NCBI GenBank assembly: GCA_021234155.1
Contig: JAJEKV010000046.1
Coordinates: 6,453,012 to 6,517,011 of the forward strand
Length of the DNA: 64,000 nucleotides
DNA from: Isoetes taiwanensis
Lineage: Eukaryota; Streptophyta; Lycopodiopsida; Isoetales; Isoetaceae
Direction of reading: 5' to 3'
Below are positions 33,739-45,095 of this stretch, piece by piece. The position numbers and the translations under genes were made by a program. How positions within the stretch are numbered: position 1 is the stretch's first letter; each line of letters begins with the position of its first letter. The notes under the pieces are model-generated. The model was not told the origin of the DNA. It saw nothing but the letters and a program-made list of their open reading frames with translations, and did not search any database.

Positions 33739-34117
33739 TTACAAAAATGGGGAATCTAGTTCCGATCCCCATGCTAAAGTCAAATCCTTTGGCATAATTG
33801 TCACGCGCTTGGCGTATATTGCACAAAGGTTGGCGCCGCCGAAAAGGGCGACGAGGTAATCCTCATCAGCTTCTTGTAGGGCAAGAATGGCATGGTTCTG
33901 GAATCTAAGATCTGTCTTGAACTGCCGCGCAATCTCCCGTACAAGCCGCTGAAATGGTAACTTCCTTAAAAGGAGCTCCGTCGTCTTCTGATACTTGCGG
34001 ATTTCCCCCAAGGTCACTGTCCACTGTCCCTGGTTTAAACCGGTGGGGCTTCCTCTGACGAGGTTGGAGAACAAGGGGTAGAGTTTTGCCCCCTGTGGCT
34101 GGATGTCGGGCCCGCTC
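33739..34117 (-). pseudogene. Histone H3-like sequence within element D
   Basis: The - strand frame 34020-33739 reads [60 protein letters not shown] and [17 protein letters not shown]. This covers alpha-N to alpha-3 of histone H3 with canonical loop lengths. Conserved points include [12 protein letters not shown], the Lys79-equivalent in FKTDLRF and the Cys of NLCAI. The His of AIHAKR is Tyr. Just upstream, in another frame, are ARHPATGG and [11 protein letters not shown], the usual tail-to-alpha-N junction with about 12 extra residues. The frames are separated by a perfect 7-bp tandem duplication (GACAGTG twice, 34015-34028). The C-terminus departs from LARRIRGERA after LA, probably by a small indel. 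The sequence is an H3 relative; as it stands it is broken. The long loop 1 of CENH3 is absent. Confidence 0.88.
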
Positions 34118-34986
34118 GACCAAGGACTCCCATCGAGTGTCCCCCCTCTGCTTTGCGACTCCACCGATCGCTTGGAGCCGAGTCATACTGCGGCCCCAAG
34201 CGTGTCGGGTTAGTTGTCTTCCGCTTCTGTTGTATGGTACGGTTAGCGGGCTCCTCGACATGGGTGACGGCTTCCTCTGCATATTTGGCAGCTTCCTCGG
34301 TAGCCTTCCAGGTCTGCTCCGCAGCTAGCCGAGCTGCTTCCTGTTGGGCGTGATGCTCACGTAGCAGGTGTGTCCCTATCCTTCTGCGGATCTCGGCAAG
34401 GTACCCGTCAGGTCAGGCTGCCATATCAAGCTCGATAGACTGCAGATCCTCCTGAGGAAGAGATGGTGAGATATCTTCCCATATGAAGATCTGGGCGTCC
34501 TCATCATAATAGTACGGGGGTATCATAAAATTATTGCCCCGACTTATGGCTCTCCCTCTTCCTAGATACACATATTCCCTGTCCTCTGATAGCCGGATCT
34601 CCGCTTGCAGTCTGTCGGGCATCCTCCTCTTGTGCCATCGACATAATCCTCTTTGCTTCCCGACGAGCTTCGGCATCAACAGCGTCTTGGGCCATGTCCG
34701 AGGGGTAATACAGAACCAGGGTCAGAACTTGGTCTTCTTTCTCCACTAGGGTGTAGGTCTCCCCTTCTGCGTTTAGTTTGAGCAAGAATCTCTCTGTGAG
34801 ATGGAAGATGGGGTACGGTATACGGTCACATTCTAGAAACCTCAATAGTAGCTGCTCGAGGAGGAGCTCAACCTTAGCAGGTCCGTCTGGCGTGTCACCA
34901 AGACAACGGCCAAGTTCAGCGAGAGCTGGAAAATATTGCATGAAGAATAGCTCTTCGTTCCCTTTGTGTGTGCCATCTCCGGTCAA
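34030..34986 (-). pseudogene. Decayed ORF upstream of the H3-like block in element D
   Basis: Frame 34986-34531 reads as a helical, acidic protein (QYFPALAELGRCLGD, LLEQLLLRFLECDRIPYPIF, TLVEKEDQVLTLVLYYPSDM). The coding then moves to a second frame (from about 34620): SEDREYVYLGRGRA, YYYDEDAQIFIWEDISPSL, one TGA near 34415, then a long Ala/Glu-rich helix (EAARLAAEQTWKATEEAAKY) and a basic patch QQKRKTTNPTR, running up to the H3-like tail. This suggests an original protein with an N-terminal domain, a coiled coil and an H3 fold, although fusion is an inference because a frame change lies between them. No known domain is recognised in the N-terminal part. Confidence 0.5.
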
Positions 34987-35630
34987 ACTAGAGTACTAAC
35001 AAGCAGGCAGAGGCCGTCAGCGAGTAGGCAGAGCTAGCTATGGCAGAAACTTGAAAGGGTTGCACAAGTATGACAAGGTTGTAGTTTCCGGTGGCTATGG
35101 CGGGCGAAGGTCGCGGCCATGATTAGCACGAAGAAAAAAAGTAAAAACCCTAGCTAAAAACGTCCATGAATTTTCTTACACGTCCTTACTTTTTTTTTCT
35201 AAAGTCAAAGTTTGGTCAAAACCGGCGGACTCTGTATTTTTCGCGTTCAGAATTCAAAAAGAAAACCCGTTTTTGCAGTGCGCGCTGGTTTTGAGTTTTC
35301 TCCCTTATGTTCACCTTTTTTAGTCGGCCGAAGGGTGGTCTAAGGTAATTTAGGGGTCCCCGACGCGATGGAACAAGAATTTTTCGAATCCGAGCTTCCT
35401 AGAGAAAGTTATGGCCTTTGGAAAAGGGGACCATATCCTACCCAAACTCCACACGGTTTTACCTTTATACCACCAATTTTTCCCACAACCACACTACTAG
35501 CACAAATTTGGGCCTCAATCATACTAACTACAAGGTTCTAAGGAATTCTCTCTATGTTAGAGTCCCCAACTACTTAACGTTCTATCGAGTTAGAACATGG
35601 CCAGTGCAATGATCCGGTCCACCAAAATCA
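34987..35630 (-). other. Leader of element D between primer-binding site and first ORF
   Basis: No coding signal. It contains poly-T and A-rich runs (35135-35220). Position is that of a retroelement 5' untranslated leader. Confidence 0.45.
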
Positions 35631-35643
35631 TGCTCTGATACCA
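35631..35643 (-). promoter_or_regulatory. Primer-binding site of element D
   Basis: TGGTATCAGAGCA on the - strand, complementary to the initiator methionine tRNA 3' end, one base from the LTR end. Confidence 0.9.
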
Positions 35644-35644
35644 T

Positions 35645-36863
35645 TGTGACGCTCCTCGAATCTATACGATGCTCCCATCATATACATACGTGAAATCCCC
35701 TCTTCCATGGCAACAATACCACCATCGAAAGGCCCTCTGTCTGACTCGGACCACTTGTGGTGACAAGTGTCCGGGTGAAGGACACAGAGGTGTCATTCGT
35801 CCCACGCCTTCGATGGGAATCCTAGAGAGCGGAAGCGTACATACAGTGTTAGCACCTGGCAACAATACAAACACATAATATGCCACCACGAAGGGTGGCC
35901 CATCATCATCAGTCCCATGACATCCAGAACATCAATCGTAATAAAGAAAATGCACCATAAACAAGGGCTCTACCCCGGCTCAGACTCAGTGGAATCAACT
36001 GACGGCCAAGGCCTCCGGATAACAACAGACAGAACTATAACAATGGCGTTGGCTGGCATAGGACAATGGCTAGGGTAGTCCACTCCATCCGCCCCTCCTG
36101 TGCACGCTTTGCAGATAGGCTGGAACATGCTATGGCGTGATTGTAGCCTTCTGGAGACGCAATCCCATGGAATCACCCTATGGAACTACTCCGAGTTACA
36201 TCTCCCCGGTCCGATGAGGCAAGTCGGAGAGGCGTCCCCTCCCCGAGCATGACGGATCCCTGGGTGTGCTAGAGAACGTGTGCCCCTTCAGTGACCCCCG
36301 CGTTCGTACCCGACCCACTCCCCTAAATCTAAAGGTCAGCGCACTTGCCCGTTCGAGCCCAGGGCGCCCAATCGTATTGGCTCGACTCCTGCGACCCATG
36401 AAGTGTCAGACCCATACCCGGCCCTCTCCGTGACTGGCTATAAGTCTAGCACACTGTAGGAGTCCTGTAGTCGCGCTAGGCAAGACCCCACCCTCGATTC
36501 ACCATCATACTCGTTATCTGGTGCTGCACATCATAGCATCCCCAGCTAGGTGGGCTCTTGTGCACATGCTGCAATTACTGGGATTTAAGAGGTTCTAGCT
36601 AGAAACATCACTAAATCTAAATAGCTTTCAGGTCTCTACTCCCCCTTAAACCCATACATCACAAGAGGAACAGAAAGAGAGAACAGAATTAGATACAATG
36701 TCCATAATCATCATAAATAATTCATAACATATAATATAACCATCCATCTACCTCAAACAAGGGTTAGAATAGCACATAACTACCTAAAGACTGACATGTG
36801 TCCTGGCTGGACCCATTGTCTCGAAGAACATCCATAGAACTGGTCAGGTGTTAGGTTGTAACA
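35645..36863 (-). repeat. 5' LTR of element D (1219 bp)
   Basis: In element orientation it starts TGTTACAACC and ends GGAGCGTCACA, with TG...CA boundaries and the primer-binding site next to the CA end. The second LTR was not found, so the outer edge rests on the dinucleotide and on the change to unrelated sequence. No internal coding region is supported. Confidence 0.6.
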
Positions 36864-37256
36864 GCTTCCCCCTTCCTCTACTCTTCCCAAACTCAAATTT
36901 GGGCAGAACTAGGATGGGGAGCTCAATTTGCCACCCAAAGATGGCAACCTGCCCTTGGCCAATCGAGTGAGGCCAAGTGGCACATTCTAACTAGCCTACT
37001 TGGCTAACTAATACCATTAGTTAGTGTACTTAGGTTAGTTTAATGTCAATAATCCCTCTTAAGTTAATTCCCAATGTTCCCAATACCTTGGTGACGTGTC
37101 AGGTTCGGTATATGTATACCGTATACTTACATGGAACGTCACAGTCAACAACATATCCTTTATGTCCTCGCGAAGCCTCTTCGAAAACAGTCCTGAAGAG
37201 CCGCATCTTCCCAAGCTCTGTCTATGGCAATCTGGTCTCCAAAACATGCCTCAAGT
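36864..37256. other. Unassigned sequence between element D and the minisatellite
   Basis: No gene or repeat is recognised. GGTATATGTATACCGTATAC at 37109-37128 is locally palindromic. Confidence 0.3.
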
Positions 37257-37262
37257 TCAGCA

Positions 37263-37580
37263 ATAAATGTTAGAGCCTAGGTGGCATGTTGGAGCCCACA
37301 TGGCATGTTTGAGCACCGTGGCATGTAGCCTAGGTGGCATGTTGGAGCCACCTTGGCATGTTAGAGATAAGTGCCATGTTGGAGCCACCTTGGCATAGGT
37401 GCCATGTTGGAGCCCACGAGGCATGTTTGAGCCACCTTGGCATGTTGGAGCCCACGTGGCATGTTTGAGCCACCTTGGCATGTTGGAGCCTAGGTGGCAT
37501 GTTGGAGCCACCTTGGCATGTCGGAGCCTTATAGGTGGCATGTTGGAGGCCACGTGGCATGTTTGAGCCACCTTGGCAAA
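37263..37580. repeat. Minisatellite, about 15 units of 20-22 bp
   Basis: Units are variants of GGCATGTTGGAGCCACCTT, alternating with GGCATGTTTGAGCC and GGCATGTTGGAGCCCACG. The array is degenerate, with some half units (GTGCCATGTTGGAG). The open frames across it are by-products of the repeat. Confidence 0.9.
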
Positions 37581-38324
37581 TACTTTGATTGCAAATCTTC
37601 TCTTAGACAACCCACCATATGTTCATCCTCCATAAAATTCATTCAGAGAAATTTCGAGAGGCCTTGTTATAGAAGGTATTCAATAATTCTGCATTGCTAT
37701 ATCGAGTAGTCTCGAGTGGAAGTTAAGAATGCTATCCTCCTCCCAATAAGATTACATGTTCCATATTCAATTTAGGGGAATGTTTGTGTGAAACAACTAT
37801 GTAATATATAATATACACTTGCTTAAAATTAGTGTATATTTCTGTACATTTTACAACGAATAATATGCTTTCGCTATCTATAGCGGCGCCGCTATGCAGT
37901 TTCTTTTGACAGGGCTAAGTGATCATAGAGGGAGGCCGCTCTGCTGAAGCATCTAGAATAACCATGCAGTCGCTAAGTCCATCATTCAAATGCCCTGCAG
38001 CTGCTAAGCCCTGCATTCAGATGCCCACTTCAAACCATCGCTTAGCAAGGTAGTCCCCTGTCTTGCCCCCTTTGTCAGTTTCTTTTTTGCTTGCAAAGGC
38101 AAATCTAAAATGGATTGTTGGGCCACAGCCAGAGCAGTTCATCCGATAGCTTACTTGAATAAATGAATAGAGAAGTACTACCCTGCCATAGCCCAGCTCT
38201 ATTTTCTAAATATGTGCAGGTATGGATCGAGATGACAAAAGAGACGATTGTTTTTCTGTTGTGTCCTATTTTATGGAAAGCATGAGAAGGCATGGCTCCA
38301 CCGACTGCTGCATAGCCTCCTTAT
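37581..38324. other. Unassigned sequence after the minisatellite
   Basis: No gene is supported. Short direct repeats occur at 37970-38040 (CTAAGTCC/CTAAGCCC with ATTCA(A/G)ATGCCC). Confidence 0.3.
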
Positions 38325-38609
38325 ATGAAAGAAAAGAACCGACGAGCCATATCCATGGCCATAGCCACTCCTGCTCCTTCTGTTCGTAAATTCAGCAAGG
38401 GTATATTACGTAAGGGAATGTTCCCTGTTCGAAATATTGGGAATATTCCCTTGGCGGTGTTGCGGCTTCGCCGCTTGGGTGCCGCCTCTTCCCTCGTGGA
38501 TTATTCTGAACTGGAACTTTCCCTAGTACATTGGCTTTGTGGGAAAAAAACCACAACTATATTATATTTTTATAAAAATGCATCTCATCAACGACCCAGA
38601 TGGGCCAAG

Positions 38610-38738
38610 ATGAATGGCCTAGATTTTGTTCCAGGTCTTCTCCTCCTATTGGTCAGTGTTTCCTGCCTTTGCATTGACGGCCTTCATTTTGACGACTCTG
38701 CATTCTGCCTTGGCGCTCAGGTATCTCCGCTTTCTTAG
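38610..38738 (+). CDS. Possible short hydrophobic peptide of 42 residues (weak)
   Basis: ATG 38610 opens MNGLDFVPGLLLLLVSVSCL, a signal-peptide-like hydrophobic run ending near small residues, then CIDGLHFDDSAFCLGAQ. A TATATTTTTATAAAAA run lies 30-50 bp upstream. The frame also extends upstream to 38325 as a longer ORF with no recognisable domain. There is no homology evidence; chance is quite possible. Confidence 0.15.
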   Translation: MNGLDFVPGLLLLLVSVSCLCIDGLHFDDSAFCLGAQVSPLS

Positions 38739-39902
38739 CTCCGACTACGGTGCTCCTGCCATGCATGTATGGCGGCTATGGCTCCACGACCTCTGCTTTT
38801 CTGTGTGAATCAGCTACAAGCAGCGTCATGAAGAGAACCAAAGCCGGCCAAATCGGCTATTTGGCATTGATATCCAGAGACCTATTTCGTTTTCCCTGAT
38901 TAGATCCTTTCTAGCAAGTTGGATCTGAAATAATCGAGGATTGAAGAGCTCACGCCAGTTTGAAGTCATTGTTTTATTTGGGATTCCATGGCTATCTTGG
39001 ATTCTTGGTTATTCTGGTAGTTTGATCTCATTAGAATAAGAAGATAGTCCAGGATGTAGTTAGGCAGACATGCATGGCCTACAGAATTAAAGAAATTATG
39101 GTTTTGCTGGAGGATTGATTTGTGAACCCAGACACGTCCATCTGATGTTGCTTCCTAGCCACAAATAGGGGTTTTGGTACAAAACCCCGCCACAAGCAGG
39201 GCTTCCTCAGCATTTGGATATGGATCTTTCGATGCAAATGCATATCCTTTAATATTTGTTCAAGGAAGCTTCCCTCCTTATTTTGTAGATAAGGTTAAAC
39301 TGTGAAAACAGATAGCATGAACAAGGAAATGGAGGATCATTGTGATCTCATTTAATTTATTTGTCAATATGTTCTCAAACTCGATTAACAAAAAAACTTG
39401 TCTTCTTGTATTCTTTATTCAATGATGAAACTGAGATTCGTAAATAGCCTTGTTTTTTCTTACTCTTTATTTCAATAACTTAACAATGAGCTATTATAAA
39501 TATAAATTTAAATTTTCAACAGAAGAATAGGAAGTGGTTTAAGTTGAAGCAGAATAGAATACATGCAAATGCAAAAGAGTGTTGTATGTTTGTTAAAATA
39601 CATAATGCTTTCAATGCTATGAAACAACACCTTGTTTTTGTGTGTTATATTAATGGTTTGTTTATTTAAAAGTATGCCACGTGGCAGCATTTTATTAGCT
39701 AAAAAAAGCATATTAGAAACTCATCTTGATTTTTCTACATGTTATAATAGTGATTTCCACATGTCCTCATTTTAGAATAACAATAGCTAGATTTCAATAA
39801 GACATGTAGCATTGTGTAAATTTAAAAAAAGGCAATGTGTTTGTTTTTTTATTTATTTTAATTTTTTTGCAAAGACAACACTTGAAGCAATGTGTGTGTG
39901 TG

Positions 39903-39933
<31 letters not shown>

Positions 39934-40490
39934 TTTTTTTTTCGTGTGTGTTGGAAATTGGTTTAAAAACCATTGAACAATTTGTGTTTATTTGGAAATA
40001 TCAATACATGGTTTATGCTAAACAATGGGGTTTTTTTCCTTCTGCTATATGTGGTTTTGTGCCATTGTATGGATCCCATGACCTATTGGTCTCCGTGGAC
40101 GTTAAAAAAACTATTCTATTCTATTTAGTCTTTTATTTATATGTAGACCCACGGTCCTAATTTTGAGACAAACAACCCATGGAACCACATAAGACCACAG
40201 TCACTAAAAAAACCACATGTTGAAAATTACCATCTAAAAATAATAGCGAAAAAAAAGACACGTTGACCCAAAAAAAAAAAAAAAAAAAAAAAAAAGCTGC
40301 CAAAAAACCAATGTGGATAAAAATTCTGCAAAAGTCAACTGCAACTTCTAGCAAATTTGGATAAAATGGTTATGCTGACTTTTGATGCAATTTTGGTGTT
40401 GTTTGTGGCATAAAACAACACTTCCGTACAACTTAAAAACAATCATTGACCAAAAAATTGGGTCAGTGTGCTAGCAAGCTCGATTTGTCC
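38739..40490. other. AT-rich region with simple repeats, no gene
   Basis: It contains a (GT)n-(T)n run at 39890-39942 and a 26-base poly-A at 40270-40295, the latter possibly the tail of an old retroinsertion, with no recognisable body. No coding region is supported. Confidence 0.4.
39890..39942. repeat. (GT)n followed by poly-T
   Basis: About 14 GT repeats run into about 26 T. Confidence 0.95.
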
Positions 40491-40558
40491 TCTAGCAGCT
40501 ATATTTGTCTTGTAGCTGAGTGTCCTGTAGCTCGCCAAGAAACCAGAAGTTCATCCAC

Positions 40559-40605
40559 GGTAATGGTAATGGTAATGGTAATGGTAATGGTAATGGTAAT
40601 GGTAT
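40559..40605. repeat. (GGTAAT)n hexanucleotide repeat
   Basis: Nearly eight perfect units. On the other strand it reads as a Leu-Pro repeat, which is not a gene. Confidence 0.95.
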
Positions 40606-40697
40606 GTAATTGATTGTAGGAACCCAGTTCCGATGACATGGCAAACCCAGTTTTTGTACAATGGGGATGCACCCTGACAAATTTGACAGTGGTTGGC

Positions 40698-40904
40698 GAG
40701 CCTGCAAGTGTGAAATGCCAATGAAAGAAACCAAGGATCTATGTAATCTATGGGATGATGTGAGATCAGAAGGTCTTAAAGAAGGGATATCAGTGACGGA
40801 CCCAGAGGTGACATTGATAGCATCAAGGGAACCACAAATGATTGTTGATGGATTTTGGCAGTGGATGCCGAGCCTGCAAGTGTAAAATGTCAATGAAAGA
40901 CCTG
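40698..40904. repeat. Direct repeat of about 35 bp, spaced 170 bp
   Basis: GAGCCTGCAAGTGTGAAATG followed by CCAATGAAAGA at 40698-40730 recurs as GAGCCTGCAAGTGTAAAATG followed by TCAATGAAAGA at 40868-40899. Confidence 0.8.
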
Positions 40905-42147
40905 AGAATGAGGCTCATAACAGCCAGGAAATAAAAGTTAAGACGGAGGCAAAGAGGGGGCCAAAGAGACTGGCCATAGATATTGGCATTGGATGGCAAA
41001 TTTATGAATTCTTCTTTGAGGCTTTAAGTTCAAAGGAAAGTAGAGCCCACTGTTTCTTGGCAAAAACTCTCAAGCAGAAGCAACCTCCTATTGGAAAAGC
41101 TTCTAGAACTAGATTGTGAATGATATTTTTGCTCATTAGTGCAATCTTGATGTGCATGCAAGTCTCTTCCTTCTATAGAACCTGGTGAGAATTACTAAAT
41201 ATACAAATGTTACGGATGACCAGGAGTGCATTGGGATGCACTGAGCATATGCAACTGCTATGGCTAGCACAAAGTGTTGTCACCTTGCTTTACAACATGA
41301 GGGCCTATGGGAAAATTGGAGTTCAAAAACATTTTATGAAGGTTACAAGAAAGTAGTGTCGTACCATTGGCACATCATTTGATGTGGTGTTTAACGGATT
41401 CTGCAAATTCAAAGCATTATTCAACTATCACTTAATTTATTAAGGACAATAAATGGTCTATTTAGACCTTACAAAACTAGCATTCCTTCATTAAAATTTA
41501 GATACAGGTTGCTTTTATACTACTGTTTTTCGCTCAAAAAACAAAGTCGTCTTGATATCTGGGATGCACTATATAGTCTATATGGTATATCTTGGATGTG
41601 CCATTATAGTCTGTGTTTAAAGGATAGAACCATCTACAAATTAACTTTAACAAATAGCCTTTACAAAATTCTTGACATTCTAGTTGCGTGGTTCAAAAAT
41701 CTCGTGTCGGCCACTTATATGTGCTCCAAATTATGCCGCTTGCATGTGCTCTAAACTATGCTAAAAAATATACACCTCGTTCATTCCAAACCAAGAGTGA
41801 AAGTTGGAAGATGGTATTGGAATGATGGAAGGCAGTCTATTGGGAGGCCCATTTTATTAGACAACTTCATGATTTAGGAAGGCCCATATGTTACGTAGGC
41901 CAGCTTTTGGAGGTCCACGTATTAGCAAAGCCCTACTCAACCTCAACTTGAAAAATCCTGACTTAAGACTATGTTAGCGTTATCCCAAGGCATTAAATAT
42001 CAAAGAAATGTCTGTTGTTGAAAAGTTTTCCCATTCCTTCTCTCTACATTGTGCACCTTAAATGACATGTGGATTACAGTGGGTTGCAGCAAGAGAGTCG
42101 TGGCGAGAAATATAAAGATTATCTATTAACTAATAACACCAAAGAAT
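40905..42147. other. Unassigned sequence, no gene
   Basis: Only short frames without recognisable domains. Nothing further is supported. Confidence 0.3.
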
Positions 42148-42840
<693 letters not shown>

Positions 42841-43314
42841 GCAAAATCAAAAGATCTATTTTCTGGAACCATGGCAGTGATGATGGTATTCCAAGATATG
42901 ATTATCTCTGCTAGATGCATCCTTTTTTATGCTTCTTCAAAGCTATGAAATGAACCCTGAATAAGCTCAGATGGCTTAATTATGCTAAATTGATGAAATG
43001 GGATGTAAACTTGCCTTGTTATATTTCATTCAAACATGGCAATGTTTGAGAATTCAAAACAGAATTTTGGTTTAGAACATAATCAATATCTAGCATTATA
43101 ACAGGGGTTTTTTTTGTGGTTTTATACGGTTTTTCACATGGTTTTCCTATGATTTCTGCGTTATATTCGTTGAGGCATACTAAATAATATTTCTAGAGTG
43201 CGCCTTTTTAGTTCGTTGATTTGGGTTGGCTTCAACAATCCGAAGGTGGTCGTTTACTGATCAAATTGTTTACCGATCAAATTATATACGCCCGAATGGG
43301 TTAGAGTCCCAAGA

Positions 43315-43440
43315 ATGGAAACCTCCCCAACTTTCCTCTTCTGGAAACCTCCCCATCTTTCAGGCATAGCCTTGGGAGGTTTCCACTGATTGCTAACTTG
43401 GGAGGTTTCCATCACGAATAACTTGGGGAGGTTTCCACAA
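43315..43440. repeat. Left subterminal array of TGGAAACCTCCCC in both orientations
   Basis: Two forward copies (43316, 43342) are followed by three inverted copies, GGGAGGTTTCCA (near 43374, 43400 and 43427). The array can fold on itself. Confidence 0.9.
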
Positions 43441-44184
43441 AATCCCAGAATATATTTATCTTTTCTTGATCTACGATAGCAGCTATTCATAAATGAACCT
43501 AAAATTAATTTTCACGGCTAGATTTAATTCCTTCTTTTTCCTATACATTCTAATTCTATTCTGAGTTATTTTTCCAGTTCTAATTTCTGTTCAGTGTCCT
43601 CTTAGGTGAAAAATAAACAGTGTCTTTGGATTTTTGGCCATGAATCTTTGCCGTTTAGGCATCCTTTTTACTCTGCTATGCAAGCATGGTCAACAAGTCG
43701 GCTTAGCCATTGGACGATCTGGTACCCATTTTATAGGTAAATGCAAAGATTTGTTTCTGAAAGTAGAAGGGCTTTTGACTATCTGCATGATTCTTAAAAT
43801 GGTCGACAAATATTTGGCGCCCAAATAAGCTGCTGCAAATTTATATCTGAGGTATTTCCATACAGCAAGAATGTCAAAGTTTATTATTTTCAATAAGTTG
43901 TTGATCTTTCTAGAAATGATATAATGCTGAAGAGATTAAGTTTAAGATGATCAGACTATGCTCAAAAGGCCTGTCCTACAGTGATTGGATGCTAGGACTT
44001 ATATGGTTCTTTGCACAATGCAGCACAGCCAAACAAGATTCAGGTGCAAGATTACTAGGGAAGCTTCACTCCATAAAAACCAGTGGATCAGCATCTTACA
44101 AATACCAAATGGGTTGAACAAAAAGCAACCATTGGAAGAGCACCAAATCAGGTTTGACAAAGTATATTTAGCATGAATGTGATT

Positions 44185-44348
44185 AAATTTGTTTGCCATC
44201 ATTTGGAAGTATTCAATGGGCCTGATTTCATATGATCAAGCATATATGAAGGGATATGGTGTTCTAAAATTTGTTTGCCATCATTTGGAAGTATTCAATG
44301 GGCCTGATTTCGTATGATCAAGCATATATGAAGGGATATGATGTTCTA
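44185..44348. repeat. 82-bp tandem duplication
   Basis: Two copies starting AAATTTGTTTGCCATCATTT at 44185 and 44267, differing at only a few positions. They lie inside the foldback element. Confidence 0.9.
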
Positions 44349-44923
44349 AGTATGTTAAAACAGTGATGTATTGCTTAATGCTTGATGAGCATATACAGGC
44401 AAAGGCAAATGGCTTTGTGATCTAAGAATGTTGTTGGATAGTTGAAAATGCATTTAACTATGTTACTATGATGAGAAAACTATTTGTAAATCCTATGTTT
44501 CTTTAAAATCCTATAAAAGTGACTACGATTCTGAAAAAAAGTCTGAAATTTGTTGAATTTATTTATATACAAGGTTGAGATCTAATTGAGTAAGTTCAAA
44601 ATGATAAAAATGTTATGCTTTGCTATGAAATTGATTGTGAAAATTGACGATGATTATCAAGGTTGCTAGCTAGATTTGGAACTAAAAAATTAGTTCTCGT
44701 CTAATTGTAATGCTTGAGACGCTTGAGACCAAATGGGAATTTTATAGTGATGTACATCTACATGTGATGTACTCAACCTCACTTTCTCTGCTTTTGATTT
44801 ACCATTGATTGTATCATGTTCACTGCCTGGCCTCCACTTAAAGAACAAAAAAACTTGGATAAATTGCCAAGAACCTGGGCTAGAGGAATCGAACTTCCAG
44901 GCCATATCGGCCTCACCAGAACC

Positions 44924-45095
44924 CCTAAAGCACTTAGAAATATACCCCTAAAGCACTTAGAAATATGGCTCCTTCCCTGCTTCATGGGATAACCTTGGAA
45001 TGCTTCTGCTTGCATTTGCATCTTCACGCATTCTGCTTGCATTCGCATCTTCAGGGAAGCTTCTGCTTGCATTCGCACATTCAGAGAAGCTTCCA
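44924..45095. repeat. Short tandem repeats inside the foldback element
   Basis: ACCCCTAAAGCACTTAGAAATAT is doubled at 44922-44968. Then GCTTCTGCTTGCATT(C/T)GCA(T/C)(C/A)TTCA(G/C) units recur about four times at 44999-45090, with insertions. Confidence 0.8.

Larger units (their letters stand above)
31330..36863 (-). mobile_element. Element D: Ty3/gypsy-type element with accessory ORFs and a histone H3-like sequence; pol absent
   Basis: On the - strand: LTR (36863-35645), primer-binding site (35643-35631), leader, a decayed ORF of about 320 codons (34986-34030), a histone H3-like block (34117-33739), an accessory ORF (33462-32314), an AT-rich intron-like spacer, and a basic/Ser-rich segment (31654-31345). 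The accessory ORF, spacer and Ser-rich segment match element B in order and sequence. No gag capsid, RT or integrase follows before the signal is lost near 31.3 kb, so the element is truncated or non-autonomous. Confidence 0.7.

Noticed and set aside
33739-34117. Centromeric histone CENH3
   Set aside because: The core keeps [12 protein letters not shown] and the short canonical loop 1 (FKTDLRFQ). CENH3 has a longer loop 1 and diverges in this part, so the sequence is H3-like and not CENH3-like.
35662-36399. Several 60-75-codon ORFs on both strands
   Set aside because: They lie inside the element D LTR and share no similarity to proteins.
37257-37610. Possible CRISPR-like array
   Set aside because: Units are contiguous with no unique spacers, and the genome is eukaryotic; it is a minisatellite. 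The 46.5-46.8 kb array was rejected for the same reason.
40492-40893. 133-codon - strand ORF with a Leu-Pro repeat
   Set aside because: Driven by the (GGTAAT)n repeat and by a short direct duplication.
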